Shown piece by piece: positions 34,761 through 47,025 of a stretch of DNA of 64,000 nucleotides; the first letter of the stretch is position 1, and each line of letters opens with the position of its first letter. The DNA is from Sphagnum compactum (lineage: Eukaryota; Bryophyta; Sphagnopsida; Sphagnales): NCBI GenBank assembly GCA_965153455.1, contig OZ234497.1, forward strand, positions 12,691,875 through 12,755,874. Direction: 5' to 3'. The notes beneath the pieces are model-generated. The model did no database searches, was not told the origin of the DNA, and worked only from the letters and a program-made list of their open reading frames with translations. The position numbers were made by a program, and so were the translations under genes.

Positions 34761-36559
34761 CTTGTGAAAATTGGATATCATTTTAATTACTTTTCTATCT
34801 CCACACTAATTCATTTGTGTGAAATGTTTTATAATTTTTGGAATGTTGCACAATGAGAAAAAAAGTTGGGAACTTAGTTTCAAAGGTTTCAAAATGGATG
34901 AAGTGTTGGGTATGTTTTGCAAAATGAATGAAAAAGTGCATGATGAATGAAAAATTGGAGAAAAAACTAACATGATAAACGAAAAATTGGAGAGAAAGTT
35001 ACAAAGTGTATGAAAAGTTGGGGAAAAGGATGCCTAATGGATTGAATATTACACAATGGTTGAAAAATTTTAAAATTGAAGTTGTAAAATGAAGGGAAAG
35101 GTGAGGTGGCACATTCATGCTTTGTGCAATCTTTTTAAAATCCCTAAATGTTGTCCACAAGGAAGTGTAGGCTTGCTCATGGGGAAATCTTTCTTTTTTG
35201 CATAACTTTTTTCATATAATTTTAATTGGAGAATTATCAAGGGAAAAGTTATATTCTTTGAAAAAAGCTTTCCAACAACATATTAAGCCCCCAAATTGGA
35301 GCTAATTGGACCCCTTTTTGGACCTTTTAACAGTTGAAAGTTAAATTATTTGTTTGATTTTTAACCATTCAAATGGCCATAACTTACGTTTTATCTATGT
35401 CACAATTGGGAATGGACCTTATTTTGGGTATTTTCTTTTCAAGACCTTTCCAAAGGTCTAAGAAAATTTCAACTTTGATAAGGTTTAATCCCCCAAACCT
35501 TGTTCCAAATTTTTGGGACAACTTGAAATTCTTAATTTTTAAAGTGGGAATCAACTTGGGATTGTTGGGATTCACTCCCTTGCATTCTCCCACACTTATG
35601 AAAGTGTGATAGAGTTCCATGATGCTCTTTTGGTTTGTTTCCAATTTCAAGTTACAAATTGATTGTAAGCCCAAGGTTAGGATCACAATACCTGTAGTGA
35701 AAAACCGAGGTTCAACAAGTCTTTTACAATTCTTTGAACAATTGGAAAGAAGAATAGTGATCATTTCTTAGTTCAAAAAGGTCATTCTATCATTCTTGTT
35801 AAATAATGCAACATGTTAGAAACCAAGCCCACCTAAATGTGTGAAAAGTTCATCTTGCAAGCACAAAAGTAATGCATACATTTGTGAAAGCTATCATGTT
35901 TGAAGGCATTATAATAAACAAATAGAACTTATGTCGTAAAGTGCAATGAATGGTGATGCTTGTGCATAGCCATCAATGATAAAATTTGTAGTTGTTTGAG
36001 GCAAATGTGAAATTCAAACTACCATTATTGTGTGGTGCCCAATGATGATGGAAAATGGCAATATGATTATGCCATCAATTCAAACCTTTGAGTTCATTTA
36101 TGAAATTTAGGGGAACAATATCTTCATATGGTTCAAAAGGAAACATGTTTTTTTTGTTAAAAAATTTGAAATGAATTGAATGATTTCATACATTCTTTTT
36201 GATTTTTTTTTTCCTATAAAGCACAATAATTAATACATATGAAATATAGTTAATTTAAAAGACTCAAAAAAAAAATTATATCTTATCAAAATTATTTTTA
36301 AATATTTGTATTAATTTAACAAGACATCATTTTACATATTAGCATACAACAATCCACAACAATTATAATGATATAAATAGGAGGAAAAATCAAAGTTGTC
36401 ATTTGGAGTCCTTTAAAAGTTAGACATTCTTTTTTGGAACTTCATTTATGAATAGACCAATAAAGAGAGTTTTGTGCACAAGGAGGTTCATGCATAAAAA
36501 GCTTTGCAAATGTAGAGCTTCAAGCATAAATAGCCCCAAAAGCTCCACAAGAGAGAAGC
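34761..36559. other. AT-rich spacer, no gene seen
   Basis: Contains GAAAAATTGGAG/AATGAATGAAAAAGT-type short imperfect repeats at about 34850-35100. Overlapping frames on both strands at 35373-35764 show no recognisable motif; they may be transposon debris. No gene is supported. Confidence 0.5.
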
Positions 36560-37615
36560 TTGGAAAATACAATTGCTTGTACAAATTCAGATTATTTTGA
36601 AGAGATTATGTTGGAGGTTATCACAAGTCAAGTGGGTAAAGTTGAACAATCAAGTGTGCCAAAACAACATGGTGCATCCAAGCTTGGGCAATTTAACAAT
36701 TTTGAAAAAGATTGGGAAATTGGGCATTGGAGGCTCTTCAAAGATTTTTTCATTGACTTACCTACTTATAATGAAAAGTGTAAATGATGGTTTAGAATAA
36801 GGAAATGTTTTATTTCCATACCATGGATTTGGTTTGTGCACATGATTTGTTTTAATTGCTTTAAAAAAGAGATGATGCAAGCAAGACTGTTAGGATTGTC
36901 CTCTATTCATAAAGGCATAGTTTCATGTGGCATCAATGCCAATGCTATTAATAAATATTGCAAATCAAAGTTTAACATTGTTGTGAAATCAATGAAGTAG
37001 TTTGTGAAGGCTATCAAAGCTTGCTTTGAGTCTAGGTATAACTTGAATTAACCAACAAAGGAAGACCTTGAAAAATAGTTGCAAACAAATGAAATAAGGG
37101 CTTTCTTACAATGTTTGCATCACTCAAGAATGCATGCATTTAAAACGGAAGGATTGCTTCATCAAAGGGGAACAACAATTCTTAAGCAAAATCAAGAGTA
37201 GGAGCATTATATTCGAGGTCATTGCAAAGTAGCAAATCCATGCACTTTTTGGTTTCCGATGAAGCAACAATGTCATTGATGTGTTTGATAAATCTCCCTT
37301 AGTTGTTTTGTTTGAATCATGCACGAGCTTTAAATGAGAAGTTCAACAAAACTTTGCCAAAATAAAAGAGGCCATTGAGAAAAATGTTGAACAATATTTT
37401 GATGTCTTACAATCAAAATGGACAATCATTCAAAATCCTTGTTGACAATGGGACGTGGAAACAATTTTGAACATAATGTATGGGTGTGTGATCATGCACA
37501 AGATGATCATTGAAGATGAATGTGATAATAATTTAAAAGCTTTCTTTGATCTTGGCATCGGACCTCGACTAAAAAAGGATGCACATTTGCAACCTACAAA
37601 CAAGGCATAAAAGAA
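36560..37615 (+). mobile_element. decayed PIF/Harbinger-type transposase
   Basis: Translated piecewise on the plus strand, this stretch follows the plant Harbinger transposase (Plant transposon protein family) in order. NFEKDWEIGHWRLFKDFF with DLPTYNEK is at about 36697-36775, RLLGLSSIHKG near 36890, PTKEDLEK followed by LQTNEIR near 37060-37105, and a remnant of the catalytic DCMH region near 37120. SNNVIDVFDKSPLV-like sequence is near 37265-37300, IEKNVEQYFDVLQSKW near 37373-37420 and IMYGCVIMHKMIIEDE near 37471-37520. Several stops and frame changes interrupt it and the acidic catalytic residues are not intact, so it is dead. No terminal inverted repeats were located. Harbinger elements duplicate TTA/TAA on insertion, the same duplication seen at the three MITEs in this window. 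Confidence 0.72.
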
Positions 37616-37674
37616 ATTGAAAAGACATAAATAAACATTTTGCATAGGTGTTGTGTGATGGCCATTGGAAGGTC

Positions 37675-37860
37675 AGAAAGAGTTTCATAAAAAGAGTGGG
37701 AGGTTCAAATGAAAGAAAAGGGAATTCCCAAAGGGCTTCAAATAGAAAGAAAGAAATTCACAAAGAGCTTTGTAGAGGGAGAAAGAGGTTTAAAGGGAAA
37801 GAAAGTGCAAATGAAAAAACTTCGTAAAAGAGAGAGAGGTTTGGAGAAAGATACTAGAAC
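37675..37860. repeat. degenerate GA-rich tandem repeat
   Basis: Imperfect units of about 50-55 bases repeat the pattern GGTTnAAATGAAAGAAA, AAGGGnnTTC and CAnAAAGAG. Homology between units is partial. It directly follows the transposase relic and may be an expanded fragment of it. Confidence 0.5.
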
Positions 37861-37867
37861 CTAAAAA

Positions 37868-37975
37868 GGCCCTTGCATTGCCATTGTTCCTTGCTTGTTG
37901 TAGTTTCCCCTTGCATTGTCATTATGCCCCTTGCTCATATTCTACTTACATTGCCATTGTTCCCCTTGCCTAACA
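37868..37975. repeat. short repeats of a CCTTGCATTGCCATTG motif
   Basis: The motif CCTTGCATTG(C/T)CATTnTnCC occurs at about 37872, 37909 and 37949 (the last as TTACATTGCCATTGTTCCCC) with variable spacers starting CCTTGC. This is a small, imperfect tandem array. Confidence 0.6.
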
Positions 37976-39731
37976 TCCCACCATCTCAATCCAAGGCACC
38001 ATAACCATTGATGGTAATGAACACAAAACAATCTTGGAGCTTGGTGTCTTAGAATTTTTTGTTGAGGATTTTCTAGGGTTGTTGTCATTTTTGTTGAACT
38101 AGATTACTGTTGGGGCATGTTCCATCTTGGAGTGTTACATTTCTTGTTTGCACATGTGCAATGCTTCTTACATCCCATTATTGGACATGTTTTTAAAAAG
38201 TTCGAGTTCATTCTCCATTCTTGTGCAAGAGGGAGAACATTTCTTTTGGCATTTTCTTAGGTTAGGGAATAGGTAACTAGCAAGATAGTGTATATTATTA
38301 TGAATAATTGAGGCATGTGAACATAAGACTATTTGTAATAACTAGCACAATCAAGCTAGTTATTAGACATAAGCACCCCTTACGAGAATCACGATACGCT
38401 CTTTTCATCCATGTAAAAAATGATAATGAAATTTTCATTCAAGCAATGAAAGGTTACGTAATTATTGGGCTGATAAGAGCCCAAGGTAATACCTTGTGTT
38501 AACTCGTAGGTTGTTAATGAAATGGAGGTCAAAGGTCATGGGTTACTCATGACTTGATAGCCAATCAAAGTGTCGAGATTGATTGATTCTGACAAGGGAT
38601 ATTTACAATCACGTGTTACACTTTGTAATTAGGTTGTTGAGATCCAATTAGAAGGCTCCACATCATCAAAGATCTCATCAAAAGTTGATAATGGTTTGGA
38701 ACAAATTAAGCAACCTAAATATTTTCTCATCTTGAACCGTTTCTCAAAATTTCAAGTACTTGAAGTGTACAATATGGCACACACTTTGTGGACATCTTGA
38801 ATTCGTTGGGAGCAAACTTTTGCAAAAAAACATACATGATAGATCACAGTTATGCAATATTATGCAAAAGAGAAAAACTCCAACAAAAACATTTAGGATT
38901 AACCAACTAAATGTTTGGGGTATGCACCCAGCCACAGTAAAACAAACACAACAAGAATAAATGAATTCATAACCTTTGAGTGTTACTCAGTAGCAGACTA
39001 TGATGACCTCCATATCAAAATAGGGATGGCAGTTATTCGCTGCAACTACACCCCCACTTACTTCAGCAGATTGCAACAGTTTGTGTCGATAAATATATAC
39101 TAATTTGCAAAAAACCTGAGGAGGCAAACTATTATACAAAAGTCTAAATCCTGAGTTTCTGTTATACAATTGTGGAAGCAACAAGTTTGACTCGGTAGTC
39201 ATTCTGTTGGCCAGCACTTATGGTGGGAAACTCACTACCAAAGAATGAAGAAAGTCAATCATTTACAGTTACATCATCACATGCTATGATTAGTTTAGAG
39301 ACCCATAACCAACTTCAAATGTAAACACAAAAGCTTCCAGCTATCATAAAACATCCAAGACTTGCAAAACCCATCAGCAAGCTTTTGTCTAAATAAATAA
39401 CTGGTAACATTGGTAAAGAAGAGGGGCCCAAGAGGGCAAGTCAAAGGCCATCTTTCTTGCAGGATACACCACTCCAAACATCTTCCCATTCCGGTACTAC
39501 ATTCTTCTTGTCAATGACATCACAGCATCATGACTACAGCAGCTTGGGACAGATTATTCATGAGCAAGACAAACTCCTCAACCACCCAAAACTGGATTTG
39601 GCCTGGATTGAACAAGGTGAGACTGCCAGTCAGCTCCTGTTGTGTGTATTCTTGAATGTCCTTCCAGTTTCAACATTCGTTTTCACCTTTTGGATTCCAA
39701 AGCTGACAATATTGCCAATTTTTGAGTTCGT
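37976..39731. other. spacer and 3' flank of the ABI3-type gene, no gene seen
   Basis: AT-rich up to about 38.9 kb. From about 39.2 kb to the ABI3-type stop at 39732 composition is more even, fitting a minus-strand 3' untranslated region. No frame in this stretch has recognisable similarity. Confidence 0.5.
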
Positions 39732-42700
39732 CTACTCTTGCTCAATTTTGCATATCGAGGCAGGAAGATTAAAATCACAGGGCACCCGTGCAACATCATC
39801 TTCCATGAGAAAATCGCCAAATTCAAGGCTTGGGAAACTAACCAATTGCTCAGGGTCTTTCCCACCTGCAAGTCCACAGGTACCATATTGCTTGTCATCA
39901 CGAATTAGCCCCTGCATCAAATTACCTAGCTCAGATGGATCTTCAAACTGTGCCCACTCCACTTTAGGGGAATTAGCAGCAGTTTCAAAAGCTGCAGATA
40001 TTGCACAATGCAACTTGGACTTCAGCTGAGAATTAGTCTGATCATGATCCACAGTTTCTTCCCCCTGCTTCATAACCACCCTCTGCTTGGTGTCCAGTCT
40101 CGGAATAGGCATAGCTGGTGCTTCGGAATCCTTGGTCATCGGGGCAAGATTCTTATCAGTTACAGCAGGTACAATACCCTCTGCTGGTTGTGCACTTTTC
40201 TTGCCTCGTATTACCTGCACACAAAAAACTGCTCATGATCTAGCTGCGACTTCAGCTTCCACTAAAGTTCGTACATACAAGTGGAGAAGAAGTAGATGGG
40301 GTAGATTATCTTAACATCCGTTGCTCTTCCTTTTAAATTATGACAATCAAACAAATGAAAACAAACGTACACAGTGAATTTCCATTAGTATATATTATCA
40401 AATCAGCTAATCCATAAACTGAGTGCCAACTGCCCCTCTGAAGAATCAAGTGATGAACTTTGGTGGGTTAGAAAACAAAGATTAGATATGGTACAATTCT
40501 GTCGTGTTCCACATTTCTGTACAGTATCAAAAGATCCCCCTCTTCCAGCTGATGCAACCTTACAAAAACCCCTGCAAACATACCATCAATGAATTGTTCA
40601 AGAACATGATAAGCAAGCAGAGGAAGCCAAATTTCTTTACAGCAAACAATCAACACCCACTTGCAATAAATTCAGGCGGCACCAAACACCTCTCTACAAA
40701 CTCTTTCTAAGAATTCTGGCAATTCACACACTGTCAGCAGCAGCTCAATGGATTACAGTTCCATCAATATCAACGGAGTAGCACTAGCAGCTTTACCTGT
40801 GTTCTCTATCAAGTACATGCGACTTCTGTTGTTAGGCCAGTATCTGTCACCAAACCCAAACACCATCCAAGAAGGGGGAATACTACTGTAAGTGTAAGAT
40901 CAAAAGAATGAAGAATCTGGCTTGACCCCACCATACCCACACAAAAACAAAGAGGACATCATGAAGTTCCATGTCCACTGACAAGGAAAGTTCCTGAATG
41001 TCTTGAACTACAGGTGGTAATAACTGGAGCAAGCAATAACCGGAGAATTCACAATCATGCAATTTTCCCACTCACAGAAAACTGGCACAAAGCTAGGATC
41101 TTCACTATGAGGTGAGGATTTCCATGAAGCCCTGATCAGCTAGGTCCTTGAATAAAATTTACTTAAAAAGTCTTGCTTTCCGTTCCTTGTTCACTGATCA
41201 TCCCCTATCATATGATGACCTGTCTGCAACTATCAGTCTCTGAATGAGAGTAGTGCCCTTTGTACCTGTAGCGAACTTTCCATGTCTTGCCAGTGTAGAA
41301 GTCTTCCATTGTCAGCAACATCCCCTCTTTCACTGCCAAGTATGGCAAACAACTTTCTGCCTCTTTCTGCAAGTTCACATGTGAAGCATTGAACCCAGAT
41401 GAGAAATATTGTAACATGGGTAAAGGAACTTGCTTGATCAATACGAAATTATATGATTCAGAGTTTGGGTAATTTTAAACTATCTTGAGTTTTCAGGAAA
41501 TCCCTTGTCAAAGGAACAGGACAAATCATTTGCAGTCCCGTCACATATGATCATACCAACCAAACCAAATTATTTTGAGAACAATACAGACCTTGGGCAA
41601 CACTATGCGACCCAGACTACTGACATCACTGGGTCGCAACAACTTATGCAGCAGCATAACCAAAGTCCCTGTACCTGTCCCCTGCACAAGAAGAATAAGC
41701 CAACTCAGTAACGTTTGAGCATATCGATGACCTAATATTTATGTGAGAAGAAAACTCAATATCTAATAGCTGCAGCATAGTGACTTAACAGTGTCTCTGG
41801 ACTGTTAGGTTTCATCAGAAGATGGGCAACCTCTGCAGGTTTCCACCAGAATCGTCATCCAAGAACCGATGATCCTTGTGATATTGCCCAAACTTGGCAT
41901 CATGGGATCTAGAGGCCCTTAAATTTCACAACCCAAGGAAATATGAACCCTCTGTTTTCCCATCCAAGACTTCAAAAGCTAAATTGTTCACTGTGATAAA
42001 GCTAAGGCTTCTCTTTGGACCAGTTTGAACTTCAAACTTGGGAAATGTTGAGAATCAAGAGCTTTTCACCCATATGGCAAAAGAACAAGAAAATTTGGTA
42101 ATAAACTCGTGAGGCTTCAAAGATTATCATTGCATGTTTATGGTAGCAACTAGCTGCAATGCTAAACATCAACTCCAAACACAATTTTGGTGCACCTACT
42201 AACTCAATTGTGCAAACAACATCCCAGAACCTTGGAAATTATCTACTCCTTTTAGAGGGAGACAAATCCTGTGTACATAACATGAAAAAACCTGGCCTAA
42301 TTTTTTCTTTTGTATTTGAGGGCACCTTTGAAAGCATAATCTTCCTGACAGACTCCAAGGCACCTCATAATCTACAAGGTGCATTCAGGGCAGCAGATTC
42401 AAATTATGCGAGGTTTTCTTTTCTTATGTCTAGGCTAAAGCCCCAGGGTTGAGGGCATTTCCATCTTGTTTTTGTGGCGGGCTTTACAAAAAACATAAAG
42501 CCCCCACACTTGATTCAATTGCATTCATTGCATCAATTTTTATGCAGCATAAAGCGCATGGGTGAGAGCATCTGAAATCTTTACATTGTGTAAAGCCCAA
42601 AGGCAAGAGCATCCAAAACCTGTATGCCACATAAAGCCCATAGGCAAGAGCATCCAAAATCTTTACACCGTGTAAAGCCCACAGGTCCTGAAAACTTTCT

Positions 42701-44487
42701 GCCATGTAAAGCCCAAAGGTGAGAGCATCCAAAATCTTCATGCTGCGCAAAGCCCATAAGTGAGAAGATTCAAAATCTTTACACTACAGAAAGCCCACAG
42801 GTGAGAGCATCTGAAATCTTTACACTGAGTTACACGCACAAGCAAGAGCATTACCAAAATTGGGCTTGTGCTCAACTCTTGCCCCACAGGCCCTTATTTT
42901 GATAGTGCCCTTGCCTCGCCCTCAGGCTTTATCCTACACTTAAGATGACTACCACTCTGACAGAGTAGGAGCCAGATCCATCTTCTTTGAGAAGGAGATT
43001 CATGAGTATAAGGTGCCCTCCAAATACAGTTAGGAAATTTCACAGAGTGCTTGAAAGTGTGTAGGGGAAGAGGCAAGGTGACATTGGGAGGTGGGAGAGA
43101 TGCGTTCTAGCACTCACACACTCACCTTGTGTCGATTACTTATGAAGGGATGTCCAGATGACTGCAGTTTGTTGACACCCGAAGAAGACATGGTGATGGG
43201 TTCCTGGAGCTTCTTGGCCACATGAGATAGAAGAGGAAGTCTCTCTACAGCTAGTGGAGAATCATCATTAGGCTGCTGCTGATGCATTGCAAGGCTAAGG
43301 CTGCTGCTGTTGCTTTTGCTGCTGCCATTGTAGCTGCTGGCAGCAGTTGCTAGTGCTCCGTAGCTCTTGCTCAGCCGCTGGCACGCCAGCCGATGTTTAC
43401 GAGCTGCTCTCGTCGCGGCAGCAGACTGCGCCGAGACGTAGTTCCAACTAGCTGCTGAAGAACGTTTGTCATGATGTAACCGTGCCCGCAAGGGTACTGT
43501 GTCCCAGAACTGCTCTCGAGCGCCCGACCTAAAGCTCATGTGAGCGCTTCCTGTATGTACAGACGAATCCATACCTGCTAAACCCATTGCGCCGCAGGCA
43601 ACAGTTCGCCTCCGCTTCTTAGGGTTCTGCATTTCATGGTCATTTAGCCATGCTTCTGTTGGTTCCTGTACCTGCTGCTGTTGTTGTTGCCACCTTGGTT
43701 TAGGAGCTTGAGATCTGGGTTGAGCCCCATAAAAGCTTGCTGCACCAGCTGCTGTAGTCTCTAGGTCACCAGAGACACAGTAAGATTGGAGGTTGCAGCA
43801 GGCCGGGGAAGTACTCATGGGGTTTGCAGCCGCACTAGTAGTGTAAGTCGTAGTGGACGTTGTTGCAGCTGCTGGAGGAGTGCTGCACAACTGCTGGAGA
43901 GAATCGGAGATGGAGATCCGTTGATCTGCAGGAGTATTACAACAGTTACTACTAATACGCTGACCTACCCAAAACCTGACGTGATCCATCAAGGTCTTCA
44001 AGCCCATCTCTCCACCTCCAAGCTTTTCAATGGCTTGATGCATCATGGCTTCGTTCAGCGTCACTTTCTTGTACAAATCACGCGTGCTCAAATCCAATGC
44101 CTGTGAGGAGGAGCTGCTGTTTTTGTAGCTGCTGCCGCTGCTGCCGCTGCTGCTGGGCGGATCAGACTTCACAATTGGCATCATCAAATCTGCACTTGTT
44201 GCAGATGCTGCATGCAGCAGGGATGATGCAGCAGCAGAAATGATTGAACCTACACCATGACTTGGCATGTCTAGTAATTCCTCCCCAAAGCCGGAGGCAG
44301 CTGCTGATTTACTGGCCTCCAGTAGCGAGAAATTGTATTGGGATTGCTGATCCTGAGGACTAGGAAAGAGAGACAAGGCTGCAGCAGCAGCAGCTACATG
44401 CGGATTCTGCATCTGGAGCTCCGCCGTCCCCAGCCATTCCTCGGCCAGATTGAAGTTGATATCCTCGCTGCTGGCTTCCGTGCTCAT
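39732..44487 (-). CDS. ABI3: ABI3/VP1-type B3-domain transcription factor (719 aa, 6 exons)
   Basis: Exons on minus: 44487-43126, 41681-41592, 41366-41266, 40843-40797, 40571-40495 and 40214-39732. All are GT-AG and in phase, giving 719 residues. The family arrangement is complete. B1 lies near residues 134-180 (HQAIEKLGGGEMGLKTLMDH, then VRFWVGQR). A basic KKRRR signal is at about 290-294. B2 is near 357-375 (TRAARKHRLACQRLSKS). B3 spans about 463-565 across five exons, with RPSDVSSLGRIVLPK, KEAESCLPYLAVKEGMLLTM, TGKTWKVRYRYWPNNRSRMY, LIENTGVFVRLHQLEEGD and LLILYRN, ending VIRGKKS. The N-terminus is alanine-, serine- and glutamine-rich, as in activators. ABI3/VP1 binds RY elements (CATGCA) through B3 and works with ABA-responsive bZIP factors through B1, controlling desiccation tolerance and, in seed plants, seed maturation. 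B2 and parts of B3 differ clearly from flowering-plant versions. The start is the first ATG after a GC-richer leader. Confidence 0.92.
42545..42850. repeat. ~42-bp tandem array in ABI3 intron 1
   Basis: About seven imperfect units of 41-43 bases, each with the pattern TAAAGCCCAnAGGnnAGAGC followed by ATCCAAAATCTTTACACnGTG. One unit near 42680 is shortened. The array lies in the largest intron of the ABI3-type gene (43125-41682). Confidence 0.85.
42996..43050. repeat. dispersed repeat C, copy 1 (forward)
   Basis: Contains GAGTATAAGGTGCCCTCCAA followed by ATACAGTTAGGAAATTTCAC. Matching copies are at 47979-48034 (forward) and 49132-49186 (reverse). This copy lies in intron 1 of the ABI3-type gene, close to the exon 1 donor. 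Confidence 0.75.
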
Positions 44488-46330
44488 TGTCGCTGTGTGC
44501 AACCCTCGAGTTGTTACAAAAGCAGCTTCAGCCTCCTTGCTCCAATTCTTAAAACTCTTTGCTTCACAAGTTTATCCCGGTACCCACAGATCTGCACAGC
44601 TCATAAATGACAGCAGCAGCAAATCCTTAAGAATCTGAACATCGTGGCACAGAAAAAAGAAAAGCTCATACTCATATGCACAACATGCAGGTGGAAGCTG
44701 GATCACAATCCTGTGCACAAGAAACGCTAGACTCAAGCTCTAAAGACTCACCAGATAATTCACCCCAAAAAATAAAATCTCTCAACATACAAATCCGCTT
44801 GAATGATTCTTTCTTCCATCAAATTATTCTACATGATTGAATATTCTGAACACCCATTCTTCACAATCACTGGCCTCACAAACAAACATACATACATACA
44901 TATTTACTTACATTTGCCACTAGATTTACATCACATCAAAAACCTCAACCTTATGAGCTAATACAACAGCAACCCATGATACAACAAACAGTTTGCAACA
45001 CAGATCTATCAACAATACATTGATTCCACTGCTACCCACAAAAGCTCAAGTTCATAGATCACATATGAGCAACCTTCCTTCTTACAGTGCTCTGAGCTTG
45101 CATGTCTAATTTGTATTCAGAATGCCACAATGGGAACCCATTTCTTCACCCAAAAACAATTGTTCCTTCAAATCCTTTTTTGTCATGAAAAAGCCATGAT
45201 TCCTGCAATGAAATTGTGTGTGTTTCTTAGCACCCTTGAATGAAACAAACCATACCTATAACACCTTTGGAGCTAGAAAACAAAAGCCACAATATTATTC
45301 TAACCTCAAAATCTGTAAGCAAGCAAGCAAACAAGCAAGTAAGAAAGCAAAGCATGGCTAGGTATTTGGTCACATGTATGTATACATGTTGTATGCAGTT
45401 AGTGGGTTACCAGGATGCCCTCCAAAATTCTCAACAAACCCTTCCTTGTTTGTTTGTTTGTTTATACTTTGTACCAAAAGCTTTCTAAAATTCTTGTAAA
45501 GCTTTGCAGGAGGAGTAACATCAAGCTACAAAGCTCAAGTTCAAAGTTCACTTACCCACTTGAAGAAACTCCCAACAAACTTTTGATCAAGCTCTTGCAA
45601 CAACTCCCCACAAACTTTTGATCAAGCTCTTGCAACAACTCCTAAACACAGAAGAACTACAAATTGAGCATTAAGTATCCCCCCAAAACTCCCCTTCTCC
45701 CTCCTCTCCTCACCCCACCCCCACCCAACCCAAACACCTCCCCCAAGAAAAAACAAACAACTAAAAAACAAAAACAACCCAATAACTATAATATTGAATA
45801 ATTCTAGGTAGAGCGCCAACAATAGGAGGAATATTGGGCTGCCAAAAATGTGAATAGTTTTTAGAAAGGAAAAAAAAAGAACCAAAAAAAAAATCCTTTT
45901 TTTTTAGGGTTTTGAACTTCTTAGGTAGGAGATGGAAGAAAGAATGCAAACAACATGTAGGGTAAATTGCAACTTTAGTGACAATGAAAGAAAGAAGGAA
46001 ATCAAAGGAACAAAAAGTGGGGTTTTGAAGTGGGGTTTTAGGGTGGCAAGTTGTTTGGGGGGGGGGGAAAAGGGGAAAAAGGTGGGTGTGGTGGTGGAAG
46101 GGGAAAAAGGTCGGTGAGTTGGGGAAGAGATCCTGGAGCTAAGATCTTTGGGGAGATGGGCATTGGTGTAGAATTAGATATGAAAGTGTTGTAAAAGTGC
46201 AAGTGGGAGTGTAAAGTGTGTATGTGTGGGCCAGAGATTGGTATCCAACCCAAAATATCTTTAGTCCACCATCCATAGGCTTGCATGTAAAAGGAGTGTA
46301 CATCTTGAGCAACACGTGGATAGATTGCAG
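44488..46330 (-). promoter_or_regulatory. leader and promoter of the ABI3-type gene
   Basis: Upstream of the ATG at 44487 the minus strand carries a perfect palindromic G-box CACGTG at 46313-46318 with an ABRE-like ACGTGG reading on plus, and CATGCA (RY-core) motifs at 44684-44689 and near 46419. ABI3-type factors and ABA-responsive bZIPs bind such sites in seed plants, so autoregulation is conceivable, but single short motifs are weak evidence. There is also a (TGTT)n run near 45446-45462 and the 35-bp duplication listed separately. The transcription start was not fixed. Confidence 0.35.
45565..45634. repeat. 35-bp direct tandem duplication
   Basis: Two adjacent units, 45565-45599 and 45600-45634, each contain ACAAACTTTTGATCAAGCTC followed by TTGCAAC. 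They differ at a single position (AACTCCCAACA versus AACTCCCCACA). This lies in the upstream region of the ABI3-type gene. Confidence 0.92.
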
Positions 46331-46804
46331 CTGGATCCTCCCCCCCCCCTCCCCCCAACCCCTACTTCCACACTTCCCAACACTGGAAAAGAGGACTTTG
46401 GAGGCCACTTGGCATTCATGCAACAGATCTGGGTTCAAATATCATTCGTTAACTGGGTTGCCATTGGGTGGGAAGTGGGCTTTCTAATTATTCAAGGGGG
46501 GGGGAGAGGGAGGTCGGTCTTTCTTTGCTTTGTCCAAGTGGGTTTTTTTTTTTCAAAGGAGATTTTTGTTTGTAGTCAAAGTGGTGATCATCCATGGGAT
46601 GATGTAGGAAAAATGTGGATGATCCATCCTTAGGCTAGGAAGCAAGCTTTAGCTAAATCGGGCTACAAACCACATATGACTTGTACAAATCTTTGATCCT
46701 CCCCCCCCCCTCCCCCCCCCTTCCTCCCCTTTTTTTTTCTTTTGGGTTGAAATTTTAGAAAACGAAATAAATAACTGCGACCTAAACTAGTTTTTCCACC
46801 CATT
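46331..46804. other. spacer with C and G homopolymer runs, no gene seen
   Basis: Contains C runs at about 46339-46355 and 46700-46720 and a G run at 46496-46505. Frames here translate these runs into low-complexity peptides and are not genes. Confidence 0.6.
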
Positions 46805-47025
46805 CTGGTGGTAAACTGAGTTTCATCCTCTCTTTCCTTTTTCCTGAGCGCCGCCTCCAGTGCTGCTACTTATATTTTCACTGCTCTTACCTGTACCAAC
46901 TACTCTAATTACTCTCGAACCTTGTGCATTAAATGCTGAGTTTCAGCGTTTCATACTGAGATTTAATAAAATTTCATTACTTTGCGAAGACCACTGAAAA
47001 AGAGGGGATAATGGGTGAAAGAGAG
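46805..47025. repeat. dispersed repeat, copy 2
   Basis: The second copy of the repeat at 13663-13860, same orientation. It keeps CTGAGTTTCATCCT, the CCTTGTGCATTAAATGCTGA block, ATTACTTTGCG and AGAGGGGATA. The hairpin of copy 1 is retained as AAATGCTGA...TCAGCGTTT, where the single change leaves a wobble pair. Confidence 0.75.

Noticed and set aside
35384-35764. 126-residue minus-strand frame
   Set aside because: No motif recognised, with an overlapping open frame on the other strand; could be transposon debris, but the evidence is insufficient.
46038-46633. Proline- and glycine-rich frames on both strands
   Set aside because: They are translations of C and G homopolymers and other low-complexity DNA.
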